The notes: generated by a model not told the origin, from the sequence alone. Shown: positions 8,408 to 17,191, counted from the stretch's first letter. The stretch is 46,763 nucleotides of DNA from an uncultured Clostridium sp. (GCA_902471875.1 CABRLN010000016.1:1-46763); one strand, 5' to 3'. Program-made: numbers and translations.

Positions 8408-9904
8408 TTATTCGTTATCCACCTTTTCCATATGAGGATATATCATATTTAAATAATCATCATCAAAATGTTTATCAAGGTATCTTTCAAAAGCGGTGGC
8501 AGCAGGTTCACCATGACTTCTTGCATCTGCACGCCATTGTGCCGCACAAGATATAACCACATTAAACACCATAAACACTGTTAAAATAAGTGTTAATAAA
8601 TAACCTATTTTTACAGGTATTTTTTCAATTAATCTCGAAAAGGCAGGGTACAGTTCCCGTACCCATATGACACCTAAAATTCCCCATACTACTGCGTAAG
8701 CAAGGCTTGTTCTGCCATCTATATTAAACGGCATATCGCTGTAATCCCAAGAAATTGTTCCAAACAACATTTCCTGTATCCAACTGCAAAAATATTCAAA
8801 TGTAGCACCAATAGCACCGCTTATAACAAAAAGTCCTATAAATGACGACTTATAAAATCGAGACAACGCCAAAGTAAGCAATACAGCTCCTAACCCATAA
8901 ACAGGAATAAACGGTCCATATACTAAGCCTACACGAATTTCAAAATGGCCAACATAAACAAGGGCAAAGCAAGTTTCCATTATACATCCTATTACACTGC
9001 CTGCAACAAATAATAAAAACAACTTGCTGTAATTAAGTCCATATGCGAAAGTATGCTTTTTCTTATCTGCATCAGATGACTTTTCGTATTCCTGCATATT
9101 AAGCCGCATATGCTCTTTAGCACCGGTTTGCAGCTTTTCGGCACTTCTGGTGGACATTATGCTTCTATAAGCTTTAACTATTCTTTTAGTAAACACAGAA
9201 TTTTCTGCCGTGAAACGATTTTTTATTTTACTCATTAAATTTACGGCTCTGCCCCATAAATCCTGAAAAAAATGCAATAATTTATACAGCTTACTGCCTA
9301 ACTTTGCCTTTTCGGTTCCCTCTTCTATTACTCTGCCGGCTTTATTTTCTACCTTGCTAAGTGTGCCGGCTACACCTTCAAATGGTTTTGCACTTTTCTT
9401 TAGTCCCAACATCACTAACGTTGAAAAAATAAAATCACAAAACAGTAAAAAACCAAATAAAAGAAAAATTATAAGGTTAATCCAAGACGGTATTTCACTT
9501 GATAAAAGACATATATAGCCATTAATATGTGTTGAAATAATTGCAAGTAAAAAACCTCCGAAAATAGCTCCCAAAGGGCTTATGTAGCCTTTATAGTTCA
9601 AAGGAGTATCAGAAAAATCCCACAGCTTTATTTTAAATATTTTATCAAGAAGTATATTAACACCAAATATAGCCAAAGCACACATCAAAGAAAATATACC
9701 AAGCTGTACAAAAAATACGTCTTTACATATATATGTATTTAAAATGTATGCACCAACACATAAAAAACCGTACATTGGGCATACAGGGCCAACCAACAAA
9801 CCTCGGTTGACTATTTTACCGTTGGTAAGCGATTCTGAAACGGTGTCAACAATCCACCCCAGAACAGAAAAAATTAAAAAAATCCACAAAACGGAATAAA
9901 TCAT
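8408..9904 (-). CDS. Duplicated-domain membrane protein, ABC-transporter type IV family
   Basis: The protein (about 498 residues) carries two copies of a four- or five-helix domain of the putative ABC-transporter type IV (CmpB-like) family. Copy 1 lies at about 1-160 and copy 2 at about 290-440. Each has the same order: a start helix with GWI/GCI and a glutamate or aspartate, then LVGPVCPMYGFLCVGA or LVYGPFIPVYGLGAVLL, then a W[DE][FY]SD.P segment (LWDFSDTPLN and SWDYSDMPFN). A charged cytoplasmic linker joins them, and a tail of about 50 residues follows. The ATG at 9904 is favoured; an in-frame TTG six codons upstream lacks a ribosome site, though GGGGA is rather far (about 12 bases) from 9904. 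No ATPase gene is adjacent. Transport function is unproven for the family. Confidence 0.7.
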   Translation of the reverse strand: MIYSVLWIFLIFSVLGWIVDTVSESLTNGKIVNRGLLVGPVCPMYGFLCVGAYILNTYICKDVFFVQLGIFSLMCALAIFGVNILLDKIFKIKLWDFSDTPLNYKGYISPLGAIFGGFLLAIISTHINGYICLLSSEIPSWINLIIFLLFGFLLFCDFIFSTLVMLGLKKSAKPFEGVAGTLSKVENKAGRVIEEGTEKAKLGSKLYKLLHFFQDLWGRAVNLMSKIKNRFTAENSVFTKRIVKAYRSIMSTRSAEKLQTGAKEHMRLNMQEYEKSSDADKKKHTFAYGLNYSKLFLLFVAGSVIGCIMETCFALVYVGHFEIRVGLVYGPFIPVYGLGAVLLTLALSRFYKSSFIGLFVISGAIGATFEYFCSWIQEMLFGTISWDYSDMPFNIDGRTSLAYAVVWGILGVIWVRELYPAFSRLIEKIPVKIGYLLTLILTVFMVFNVVISCAAQWRADARSHGEPAATAFERYLDKHFDDDYLNMIYPHMEKVDNE

Positions 9905-10116
9905 ATTTACAACATTCCCCAATTTATATTTATTATTACTACAAATTATACTTATTTATTCCCATTTTGTAAACAATAGTTTATTTTATAAAACTATAAA
10001 ACAATTTATACACTTAATTTTTTAACCATAACATCAGCAACAACTCACTTTATCAATTTAAGAATTGAAAAGATTTTTACTTTTTAAAATTAAATAAAGT
10101 ATTCACTCTAAATACC

Positions 10117-10155
10117 AATTAGCCTGTACTACTATTAAAGTAACACAGGCTAATT
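10117..10155 (-). terminator. Hairpin terminator after pdxT
   Basis: The arms AATTAGCCTGT (10117-10127) and ACAGGCTAATT (10145-10155) form an 11-bp stem, with weaker internal pairing in the loop. It lies 18 bases past the pdxT stop. The following T-run on the minus strand is weak (AATTGGTATTT), so the call rests on the stem and the position. Confidence 0.55.
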
Positions 10156-10172
10156 CTTTGTAATTATTTCAT

Positions 10173-10736
10173 TTAATTAATCATATTAATAAAATATTTA
10201 TGTACTGACAAGTCATCAGTTAATTCAGGGTGAAAGGCTGTTGCCAAAAATCTTCCCTGTCGTGCGGCAACTATTTTTTCGTTTACTGTTGCCAAAACCT
10301 GAACTTGATCTGAAACGTCTGTTATATATGGTGCACGAATAAACACCATAGGTATTTTACCAATACCCTCAAAGTCAGCAACCGTACTAAAGCTGCCTAG
10401 TTGTCTGCCGTATGCATTGCGTTTTGCTGTACATTCCATTAAGCCAAGGGGAACTGCCTTTGGATCTCCTGTATTTGAAGAAAGCAATATAAGACCGGCA
10501 CAAGTGCCAAATACAGGTAAGCCTTCATTAATAATCTCTAAAAGCTTATCACGCATATTTAGCTCTCTCAGCAACTTGCTTATAACAGTACTTTCTCCGC
10601 CGGGAATAATAATTCCGTCAAATTTTTGGTCTAAATCTTTTAACTGTCGGATTTCAACTCCCTTTACACCCAATTGAGAAAGCATTTTTATATGCTCTTC
10701 AAAGGCACCCTGTAATGCAAGTACACCTATTTTCAT
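10173..10736 (-). CDS. pdxT: Pyridoxal 5'-phosphate synthase glutaminase subunit
   Basis: PdxT hydrolyses glutamine and passes ammonia to PdxS to make PLP directly from ribose 5-phosphate, glyceraldehyde 3-phosphate and ammonia. At 187 residues it has the family length. The class I amidotransferase triad is visible: the nucleophile cysteine in PVFGTCAGLILLS (about 78), and the His-Glu pair in TAFHPELTDD near 166-170. The segment GVLALQGAFEEHI at the start and IIPGGEST near 45-52 are PdxT hallmarks. AGGAGG precedes the ATG. It follows pdxS by about 155 bases, with a hairpin between them. Confidence 0.95.
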   Translation of the reverse strand: MKIGVLALQGAFEEHIKMLSQLGVKGVEIRQLKDLDQKFDGIIIPGGESTVISKLLRELNMRDKLLEIINEGLPVFGTCAGLILLSSNTGDPKAVPLGLMECTAKRNAYGRQLGSFSTVADFEGIGKIPMVFIRAPYITDVSDQVQVLATVNEKIVAARQGRFLATAFHPELTDDLSVHKYFINMIN

Positions 10737-10850
10737 TGCATTTTCCTCCTTTTATCAGAAAGGGATAAATATTTTTAAAATCTTTTTATATTATCAATCT
10801 TTCAGGTACATTTTTAATAACAGCAATAACAAATTCTTTATCGAAGAATT

Positions 10851-10888
10851 AAAGCAACACCGCATAATTAAAATTGCGGTGTTGCTTT
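10851..10888 (-). terminator. Hairpin between pdxS and pdxT
   Basis: A perfect 14-bp stem (AAAGCAACACCGCA at 10851-10864 pairs with 10875-10888) encloses a 10-base AT loop, 4 bases past the pdxS stop. On the minus strand the stem is followed by a short T-containing tract (TTTAATTCTT). It may be a partial terminator or an mRNA-end stabiliser that sets pdxS above pdxT expression, or pdxT may have its own start in 10737-10850. Confidence 0.6.
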
Positions 10889-10892
10889 AAAA

Positions 10893-11765
10893 TTATTGTC
10901 CGCGCTCTTCCATAATGATTTTAATTTCGTTTTCATTAATGCCAACCATAGCTTCACCAAGGTCTTCTGAAAGCTTCGCAAGCACCTTAGGGTCGTTATA
11001 GTTAGTTACAGCCTTTACAATAGCTGCTGCCCTCTTTTTAGGGTCACCTGACTTAAATATACCCGAGCCTACAAAAACACCCTCTGCACCCAACTGCATC
11101 ATCAGGGCTGCGTCGGCAGGTGTTGCTACACCGCCTGCTGCAAAGTTAACAACAGGTAATTTACCATTTTCGTGAACATATTTAATTAGTTCAACTGGTA
11201 CTCTGTATTCTTTAGCTGCTTCAAACAGTTCGTCTTCACGCAAAGACTGTACCCTACGCATTTCTGCATTAATCTTTCTCATATGTCTTACAGCCTGTAC
11301 AACATCACCTGTACCGGGTTCACCCTTTGTTCTTATCATAGAAGCACCTTCAGAGATTCTTCTAAGGGCTTCTCCCAAGTCTCTTGCACCGCAAACAAAC
11401 GGTACATCAAACTTTGTTTTGTCAACATGGTAAAGGTCATCAGCAGGTGAAAGAACCTCGCTTTCATCTATATAGTCAATTTCTATAGCCTGCAAAATTT
11501 GTGCCTCGGCAATATGTCCTATTCTACATTTTGCCATAACAGGAATTGAAACAGCCTCTTGAATGCCCTTAATCATTTTAGGATCACTCATTCTTGAAAC
11601 ACCGCCTGCGGCACGAATATCTGCAGGAATTCTTTCAAGTGCCATTACCGCACAAGCTCCAGCCTCTTCTGCTATTTTTGCCTGCTCAGGAGTAGTAACA
11701 TCCATAATTACGCCGCCCTTAAGCATTTGTGCAAGATTTTTATTTAAACCATATCTTTCACTCAT
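10893..11765 (-). CDS. pdxS: Pyridoxal 5'-phosphate synthase subunit PdxS
   Basis: PdxS is the (beta/alpha)8 barrel that condenses the sugar phosphates with ammonia into PLP, as a dodecamer with PdxT. The 290 residues match the family. Key segments are GGVIMDVTTPEQAKIAEEAG near 17-36, MALERIPADIRAAGGVSRM near 41-60, the first lysine region AKCRIGH near 78-84, and GEPGTGDVVQAVRHMR near 148-163. AGGTTTTAAT precedes the ATG. The promoter at 11801-11850 carries a perfect palindrome near the predicted transcription start. Confidence 0.96.
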   Translation of the reverse strand: MSERYGLNKNLAQMLKGGVIMDVTTPEQAKIAEEAGACAVMALERIPADIRAAGGVSRMSDPKMIKGIQEAVSIPVMAKCRIGHIAEAQILQAIEIDYIDESEVLSPADDLYHVDKTKFDVPFVCGARDLGEALRRISEGASMIRTKGEPGTGDVVQAVRHMRKINAEMRRVQSLREDELFEAAKEYRVPVELIKYVHENGKLPVVNFAAGGVATPADAALMMQLGAEGVFVGSGIFKSGDPKKRAAAIVKAVTNYNDPKVLAKLSEDLGEAMVGINENEIKIIMEERGQ

Positions 11766-11800
11766 TATTAAAACCTCTTTTGACTTATTGTTTTTTATTG

Positions 11801-11850
11801 TGTTCGAACAATGTCATAATATCATAAACTGTAATCTTTAAAATGTACAA
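11801..11850 (-). promoter_or_regulatory. pdxS promoter with palindrome
   Basis: On the minus strand the -35 TTGTAC (11845-11850), an 18-base spacer and the -10 TATGAT (11821-11826) form a plausible sigma-A promoter. The perfect palindrome TGTTCGAACA (11801-11810) falls about where transcription would begin, a common place for a repressor site. No MocR/PdxR-type regulator gene is adjacent, so the factor is unknown. Confidence 0.45.
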
Positions 11851-11862
11851 TTATTAAATTTT

Positions 11863-11893
11863 TAAAGGGTACAGTTTTGAACTGTACCCTTTA
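11863..11893 (-). terminator. Hairpin terminator after the ASCH gene
   Basis: A perfect 14-bp inverted repeat: TAAAGGGTACAGTT at 11863-11876 and its complement at 11880-11893, with a TTG loop. It lies 19 bases past the ASCH gene stop. The minus strand continues with an AAATTT-type tract rather than a pure T-run. Confidence 0.65.
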
Positions 11894-11912
11894 CTAATAT
11901 AAATAAATGCAG

Positions 11913-12254
11913 TTAATTCTGCAACTGTACCCCTATTGCCAATGCACCGTATTTTTCTATATTCTCTTTCGAATAGTAATTGTACATATCATTAGGGTCG
12001 GCAATTTCGTCAGATTTGTACCCCATACTTGACTTATCAAAATCTTTATAAAGCTGAAAGAAGTCAGAATATTTGTACAGTGCAGTTACCTTTACTCTAA
12101 TTTTGTTATTTAAATTATCAATTTCGCTAAATTCTATTATATCGCCTATTGAAAGCATATGTCTCTTTTCGTCATTAAGGCGTATTTCAACATTCTTTGA
12201 ACCATTCTTTATCATTTCAAAGGGCTGTGAATATAGTTTCATTTTATGCAGCAT
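11913..12254 (-). CDS. ASCH domain protein
   Basis: A 113-residue protein of the ASCH/PUA-like fold, thought to bind RNA or modified nucleotides. The sequence begins MLHKMKLYSQPFEMIKNGSK and continues VEIRLNDEKRHMLSIGDIIEF, the typical arrangement of a first helix followed by E-I-R-L-ND and G-D strands. The C-terminal YGALAIGVQL matches the closing strand. The ATG at 12254 has AAAGGAGA 6 bases upstream; an in-frame ATG 10 codons earlier lies before that site. It follows the aminopeptidase gene by 66 bases. Function is not established for the family. Confidence 0.78.
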   Translation of the reverse strand: MLHKMKLYSQPFEMIKNGSKNVEIRLNDEKRHMLSIGDIIEFSEIDNLNNKIRVKVTALYKYSDFFQLYKDFDKSSMGYKSDEIADPNDMYNYYSKENIEKYGALAIGVQLQN

Positions 12255-12274
12255 AACAATCTCCTTTATAGCAA

Positions 12275-12300
12275 TCAGGCACACAAAAACGTGTGCCTGA
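12275..12300. repeat. Hairpin between the M18 peptidase and ASCH genes
   Basis: TCAGGCACAC (12275-12284) and GTGTGCCTGA (12291-12300) form a perfect 10-bp stem with a 6-base loop. On the minus strand the U-rich tract comes before the stem rather than after it, so this is not a standard intrinsic terminator for the upstream gene. It could protect the 3' end of a processed transcript. Confidence 0.55.
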
Positions 12301-12320
12301 AAAAATATAGAAAAATTTTA

Positions 12321-13724
12321 TTATTCAAAAAATGCACAAAATGCTCTGTACGCCATATAAACATCTACCTTAGAAACAATTTCAAACGGTGCGTGCATTG
12401 ACAGTACAGGGACACCAAGGTCAACAACATCAACATTTAAATTTGCAACATATTTGGCAATAGTACCGCCGCCGCCGCCGTCAACCTTACCAAGCTCACC
12501 GGCTTGCCAAAGAACATTTTCACGCTGCAGCATACTGCGTATTTCAGCCATATACTCTGCAGATGCATCTGAAGTACCATATTTTCCGCCGCTGCCTGTA
12601 TATTTTGTAATAACTACACCATTGTTTATATAACAACTGTTGTTCGCCTCGTAAGCACTGGCATATGTTGGGTCAAAAGCTGCATTAACATCTGCTGACA
12701 AACATTTGCTGTTATTAAGGGCAGTATAAGCTTTTACTCCCTGTGCATCAGCAAGCTCGTTAATAAAATGCTTCATAAATGCCGACTGCATACCTGTATT
12801 GCCGTCACTGCCCGTTTCTTCTTTATCTACAAGCAGGGTAATTGCTGTGTATTCTGTATTTTTTGCATTTACAGCTGCCATTAATGCAGGATAAGCACAA
12901 ACCTTGTCATCGTGACCATAGGCACCAATCATACTTCTGTCAAAACCCACATCCTTTGCATTAAAGGCTGGTACAAGAGTAAGCTCCGCTGACAAAAAAT
13001 CCTCTTCGGCTATACCGTATTTTTCAAATAAAATATTAAGAATGTTAAGCTTAACAAGCTCTGCCTCTTCGTCATTATTAAACGGACGGCTGCCTATTAA
13101 AACATTAAGCTCTTCACCTGTAAAAGCCTTTGACATAGGCTTTGTTGTTTGTTCTTGTGCCAAATGCGGAAGAAGATCGGTTACACAAAAACAAGGGTCA
13201 TACTTATCTTCGCCAATGCTTACTGTTATTTTTGAACCATCTTTAAATGCAACTAAACCGTGCAGCGCCAATGGAACAGCTGTCCATTGATATTTTTTTA
13301 TTCCGCCATAATAATGAGTTTTAAACAATGCAAGGTCATTCGCCTCATATAATGGATTTGGTTTTAAATCAAGTCTTGGTGAATCTATATGGGCAATAGC
13401 CAAACGTACACCTTTGTCAACTGTTTTTCTTCCAAAGACTGTCAGAAGTATATTTTTCTCTCTATTTACAAAGTAAACCTTGTCCCCCGGTTTGTATGTT
13501 TTTGTGCTGTCGTACTTTGTAAAACCATTTTCTTCTGCAATTTTCACAGATGTCAAAACAGCTTCACGCTCGATTTTAGAATGATTTAAAAACTCTACAT
13601 AACCTTTGCAAAATTTGTCCGCCTGTACAATTTCGTCAGCAGAAAGCTTTTTAATTCCATTTTGCTTTTTCACAAACAGCTTTTCCTTTAGCTGTGCAGA
13701 TACTGATTTTTCTTGTGTTTCCAT
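12321..13724 (-). CDS. M18 family aminopeptidase
   Basis: A cytoplasmic metallo-aminopeptidase of 467 residues. Metal and catalytic residues appear in order: AIAHIDSPRLDLKPNPLY near 96-113 (His and Asp), GAYGHDDKVCAYPAL near 270 (bridging Asp), VDKEETGSDGNTGMQSAF near 297-314 (catalytic and ligand Glu), SADVNAAFDPTY (Asp), and LSMHAPFEIVSKVDVY at the C-terminus (final His). This is the dinuclear zinc set of family M18. It lies 45 bases downstream of the transglycosylase gene in the same direction and may be read from it. It probably recycles peptides, with a preference for acidic or neutral N-terminal residues as in other M18 enzymes. Confidence 0.9.
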   Translation of the reverse strand: METQEKSVSAQLKEKLFVKKQNGIKKLSADEIVQADKFCKGYVEFLNHSKIEREAVLTSVKIAEENGFTKYDSTKTYKPGDKVYFVNREKNILLTVFGRKTVDKGVRLAIAHIDSPRLDLKPNPLYEANDLALFKTHYYGGIKKYQWTAVPLALHGLVAFKDGSKITVSIGEDKYDPCFCVTDLLPHLAQEQTTKPMSKAFTGEELNVLIGSRPFNNDEEAELVKLNILNILFEKYGIAEEDFLSAELTLVPAFNAKDVGFDRSMIGAYGHDDKVCAYPALMAAVNAKNTEYTAITLLVDKEETGSDGNTGMQSAFMKHFINELADAQGVKAYTALNNSKCLSADVNAAFDPTYASAYEANNSCYINNGVVITKYTGSGGKYGTSDASAEYMAEIRSMLQRENVLWQAGELGKVDGGGGGTIAKYVANLNVDVVDLGVPVLSMHAPFEIVSKVDVYMAYRAFCAFFE

Positions 13725-13769
13725 TTTTTCAAATCCTTTCGTAGTTTATTATTTATTATATATAATTAT

Positions 13770-14429
13770 CTATTTACCGTTTTCAGATTCGTCGGTATAA
13801 CTTTCGGTACTTTTATTTTCATTATTTCCATCACTGTCATAATAATTCTTTGCCCACTCAACCTTTTCAACATATGCCTCAGTTTCAGGATATGGAATAT
13901 ACTTTAAGCGCATACCATCGTCAGAGTATTCACTGTTTTCAAGCCAACCGTCAACTGCACCAAAGCCTGCATTATATGCGGCTACTGCAGTTTCTTCAAC
14001 CGCATATCTGTCAAGCAGAAACCTTAAAAATAAACAACCGTACTTTATGTTAGTTTCAGGGTCATACAGACTGTCAGTTGATAATGTAACCTCGCCGTCT
14101 TTATATGTTTGCAGCCAATCAAAGGTTTCGGGCATTATTTGCATTAGACCTAATGCACCTGCATTTGAGCCTGCATCGGGATTAAAATTACTTTCAGTTT
14201 TTATTACACCAAAAACTAAATTAGGATTCAGATTATATTCTGATGAATATTTATAGACATATTCGTCATAGTCTTTTGGGCGAAGTGCCTCACCAAGTTT
14301 TTGATTAGAATTCACATACAGCAACACAACTCCGCCCAATACAGCCACTACTAAAACTATTGTAACTACAATAGCTATTATTCCGCCATATGACTTTTTA
14401 TTTCTTTTTTTAGGAGTAATTTTACTCAC
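13770..14429 (-). CDS. Membrane-anchored lytic transglycosylase (SLT domain)
   Basis: It cleaves peptidoglycan glycan strands outside the membrane. An N-terminal basic stretch is followed by one membrane anchor (about 16-40), then the SLT domain: NPNLVFGVIKTESNFNPDA (catalytic Glu near 77), GALGLMQIMPETFDWL, and AAYNAGFGAVDGWL. The C-terminal 25 residues are polar and acidic. The GTG start overlaps the coaE stop as GTGA, but the strong AGGAGG site lies directly against this GTG, without the normal gap; the first codon 7 bases after the site would be ATT. The start is therefore uncertain and translation may be coupled to coaE. It sits in the prfA-tsaC-coaE chain, with no functional reason visible. 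Confidence 0.85.
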   Translation of the reverse strand: MSKITPKKRNKKSYGGIIAIVVTIVLVVAVLGGVVLLYVNSNQKLGEALRPKDYDEYVYKYSSEYNLNPNLVFGVIKTESNFNPDAGSNAGALGLMQIMPETFDWLQTYKDGEVTLSTDSLYDPETNIKYGCLFLRFLLDRYAVEETAVAAYNAGFGAVDGWLENSEYSDDGMRLKYIPYPETEAYVEKVEWAKNYYDSDGNNENKSTESYTDESENGK

Positions 14430-15034
14430 CTCCTGTTAATTTGAACAAGAATATTGTCTGCACTGCTGTATATTTCATCAATTTGTTTTTCACCATTAAT
14501 TACAAAATCAGCCTGCTTCAAATAAAATTCTTCTTGCTTTTGAGCGTTTATTCTTAAATCTGCACTCTCCTCTGTTAAATGGTCCCTTTTCATAATCCGT
14601 TTTTTTCTGACATCAATTGGTGCTGTTACAGCTACAATATAGTCACATAATATATCCATACTGCTTTCAAGCAATACAGCTGCGTCAAATATAATAATTG
14701 GATTTTCCGTATTATTTCGTATATTATCAATCGTCTTTAAAACCTGCATACATATCCAAGGGTGCGTTATGCTGTTAAGCAATTCTGTATTTTCTGCTGT
14801 AGAAAACGCTTTTCTTGCAAGGGTTTGTCTGTTAAGGGTGCCATCAGCATTAAGAACATCACTACCAAATGCAAAACAAACTTGCTTTAAACAAAAACTG
14901 CCCTTTTCAAGAGATTTCCTGCCCAACATATCGGCGTCTATTACATAACAACCTTTTTTATTGAAATAGTTGGTAACCGTTGATTTGCCTGCACCTGTGG
15001 GACCTGTTATGCCAATTACGGTATAGTTACGCAA
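14426..15034 (-). CDS. coaE: Dephospho-CoA kinase
   Basis: It catalyses the last step of coenzyme A synthesis, phosphorylating the 3'-OH of dephospho-CoA with ATP. The 202 residues show the P-loop GITGPTGAGKSTVTNYF at about 8-24, the substrate segment VIDADMLGRKSL near 32-43, and the lid region APIDVRKKRIMKRDHLTEE near 140-158. The start is TTG with GAGGTGA 6 bases upstream, inside the end of tsaC (8-base overlap). It overlaps the next gene by 4 bases, so translational coupling through tsaC-coaE-slt is likely. Confidence 0.93.
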   Translation of the reverse strand: MRNYTVIGITGPTGAGKSTVTNYFNKKGCYVIDADMLGRKSLEKGSFCLKQVCFAFGSDVLNADGTLNRQTLARKAFSTAENTELLNSITHPWICMQVLKTIDNIRNNTENPIIIFDAAVLLESSMDILCDYIVAVTAPIDVRKKRIMKRDHLTEESADLRINAQKQEEFYLKQADFVINGEKQIDEIYSSADNILVQINRR

Positions 15035-16046
15035 GGTTAATCACCTCAAATCCCGCTGAGCGAATAAGCCTGTTATATACAGCCAAGCCAACACCTTCTG
15101 TTCTTGGACAACGGGCATAGACAGTTTTCAGCCCCATTTCGTCAAGCTTTCTTAATGCAGTAAAAAGATTGTGTGCCTGTGCGTTAAAGTCCTGTGCATT
15201 GCCTAGCGAAACATATGGTACTTTAAGTAAGGTTTCATCGCCACTATAGCAAAGAGCCCCTGTACAACCATTGCTGTGATTATTTACATAGTTTACATAC
15301 TGGTTAGTACTACCCTTTAGAATAATAACCTTCGCCATTGGTGCATAATGCTTATACTTCATGCCGGGGCTTGCAACAACAGTATCTTTGCTTAACATTT
15401 GGGTAACACCTTTATCTATATTAATTTTGCCAATTACTGCTTCCAACTGTTCAACGGTAATTCCGCCGGGACGAAGCAGAGTTGGTATTTCAGTGGCTAA
15501 TGTAATAACTGTTGATTCCAATCCTACCTGACATTCTCCACCATCAATAATAACAGGAATTTTACCCTTAAGGTCATTATAAACATATTTGGCAGAGGTT
15601 GGACTTGGACTTCCGGATAAATTTGCTGATGGTGCCGCCAACGGAACACCTGCCGATGATATTATTTGCTGCGCTGTTTTATGTGACGGAAAACGCACTG
15701 CAACAGTATTTAAACCTGCTGTTACTTGCGTTGGTACCTTGTCTGAGCAAGGCATAATTATTGTAAGAGGTCCACTCCAAAAAGCATCTGCCAAAGCCTG
15801 TGCCTTGGGTGAAAATTCTGTTACAAGGTCATTTATCTGCGAAAGGGCAGAAATATGTACTATAAGCGGATTATCCATAGGTCTGCCCTTTGCTTTAAAT
15901 ATTTTTTCAACAGCCTTACCGTCAAAAGCGTTTGCTGCCAACCCATAAACCGTTTCTGTTGGAATTCCCACAAGTTCTCCGCTTTTTAACAGTTTTCCAA
16001 CTAATTCTATTGATTTTTTGTCAGGCTTTAGAACCTGTGTTTCCAT
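15027..16046 (-). CDS. tsaC: Threonylcarbamoyl-AMP synthase (Sua5/YrdC/YwlC)
   Basis: It makes threonylcarbamoyl-AMP from threonine, bicarbonate and ATP for the t6A modification of tRNAs reading ANN codons. The 339 residues contain the YrdC domain (about 10-200) with GELVGIPTETVYGLAANAF and KAKGRPMDNPLIVH, and the extra C-terminal Sua5 domain (about 215-335), which makes this the long (Sua5) form. The ATG overlaps the prfA stop by one base (TAATG) and takes GAAGGA in the end of prfA as its ribosome site. prfA next to tsaC/sua5 is a common Firmicutes arrangement. Confidence 0.92.
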   Translation of the reverse strand: METQVLKPDKKSIELVGKLLKSGELVGIPTETVYGLAANAFDGKAVEKIFKAKGRPMDNPLIVHISALSQINDLVTEFSPKAQALADAFWSGPLTIIMPCSDKVPTQVTAGLNTVAVRFPSHKTAQQIISSAGVPLAAPSANLSGSPSPTSAKYVYNDLKGKIPVIIDGGECQVGLESTVITLATEIPTLLRPGGITVEQLEAVIGKINIDKGVTQMLSKDTVVASPGMKYKHYAPMAKVIILKGSTNQYVNYVNNHSNGCTGALCYSGDETLLKVPYVSLGNAQDFNAQAHNLFTALRKLDEMGLKTVYARCPRTEGVGLAVYNRLIRSAGFEVINLA

Positions 16047-17125
16047 TATCCTTCAAGTCCTTCCTGTAGCTGCATTGCACGGTAGGCGGTAATTAAAGGG
16101 TCTATAACCTCATCAAGATTACCGTTTACAACCTCGTCAAGCTTGTATAGTGTAAGTCCAATGCGATGGTCGGTTACACGACTTTGCGGATAATTATAGG
16201 TTCTTATACGTTCGCTTCTGTCACCTGTACCTACCTGCGACTTACGTTCCTGTGCAACAGCCTGTGCTTGTTCATCACGCTTTGCTTGCAATAACCGTGA
16301 CTTTAGTACCTTCATAGCTTTATCTTTGTTTTTATACTGACTTCTTTCGTCTTGACACTCTACAACCGTTCCTGTAGGCAAGTGGGTAATTCTTATAGCT
16401 GACTCTGTTTTATTAATATGCTGACCACCTGCTCCACTACTCCTGAAGGTATCTATTTGCAAATCTGTCGGGTTAATTTCAAGCTCAACATCCTCTGCCT
16501 CAGGTAAAACCGCAACTGTTACGGTAGAGGTATGTATTCTACCTTGAGTTTCGGTTTCAGGTACACGCTGAACACGATGCACACCGCTTTCAAATTTTAG
16601 TCTTGAATAAGCTCCCTGACCGTTTACCATAAAGCTTATTTCTTTAAAACCACCAATATCAGTTTCGTTAGCATTTAAAATTTCAGTTTTAAAGCCTCGC
16701 TTTTCAGCATACATTGAGTACATTCGGTAAAGTACAGCAGAAAACAACGCTGCCTCTTCACCGCCTGCACCTCCTCGTATTTCAACAATAACATTTCTGT
16801 CATCATTAGGGTCTTTAGGTAATAGCAACAACTTAATATTTTGCTGACATTCTTCAAGCTGTGCCTTAGCCGTTGACAGCTCTTCTTCTGCAAGCTCTTT
16901 CATTTCTTTGTCCATAGTACTGTCGTTGAGAACTTCTAAAGATTCTGCTACAGTTGCTTTAGCATTCTTGTAAACCTTATATTCCTCAACAATAGGCTCT
17001 ATCTCTTTAAATTCTTTCATTATTTTTTGGTACTGCTCAGGGTCTGCCGCTACGGCAGGGTCATACAGCTTGTTGTTAAGTTCGCTGTATCTTTTTTCAA
17101 AAATATCTAGTTTGTCTTCAAACAT
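16046..17125 (-). CDS. prfA: Peptide chain release factor 1
   Basis: RF1 recognises UAA and UAG and triggers peptide release. The 359 residues include the GGQ catalytic loop SSGAGGQHINKTESAIRITH near 229-248, whose glutamine contacts the peptidyl transferase centre. The codon-recognition tripeptide of RF1 type reads P-E-T in HRVQRVPETETQG near 183-195. The N-terminal coiled region (about 1-110) is normal. It follows the DUF951 gene by 66 bases and overlaps tsaC by one base. No prmC methyltransferase gene is adjacent, although prmC often sits next to prfA. Confidence 0.96.
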   Translation of the reverse strand: MFEDKLDIFEKRYSELNNKLYDPAVAADPEQYQKIMKEFKEIEPIVEEYKVYKNAKATVAESLEVLNDSTMDKEMKELAEEELSTAKAQLEECQQNIKLLLLPKDPNDDRNVIVEIRGGAGGEEAALFSAVLYRMYSMYAEKRGFKTEILNANETDIGGFKEISFMVNGQGAYSRLKFESGVHRVQRVPETETQGRIHTSTVTVAVLPEAEDVELEINPTDLQIDTFRSSGAGGQHINKTESAIRITHLPTGTVVECQDERSQYKNKDKAMKVLKSRLLQAKRDEQAQAVAQERKSQVGTGDRSERIRTYNYPQSRVTDHRIGLTLYKLDEVVNGNLDEVIDPLITAYRAMQLQEGLEG

Positions 17126-17191
17126 AAAAATCTCCTCGTTATATAATGGTAATTAAAAAAACAGTTACAAAATTGTATTTAAAACCATATG

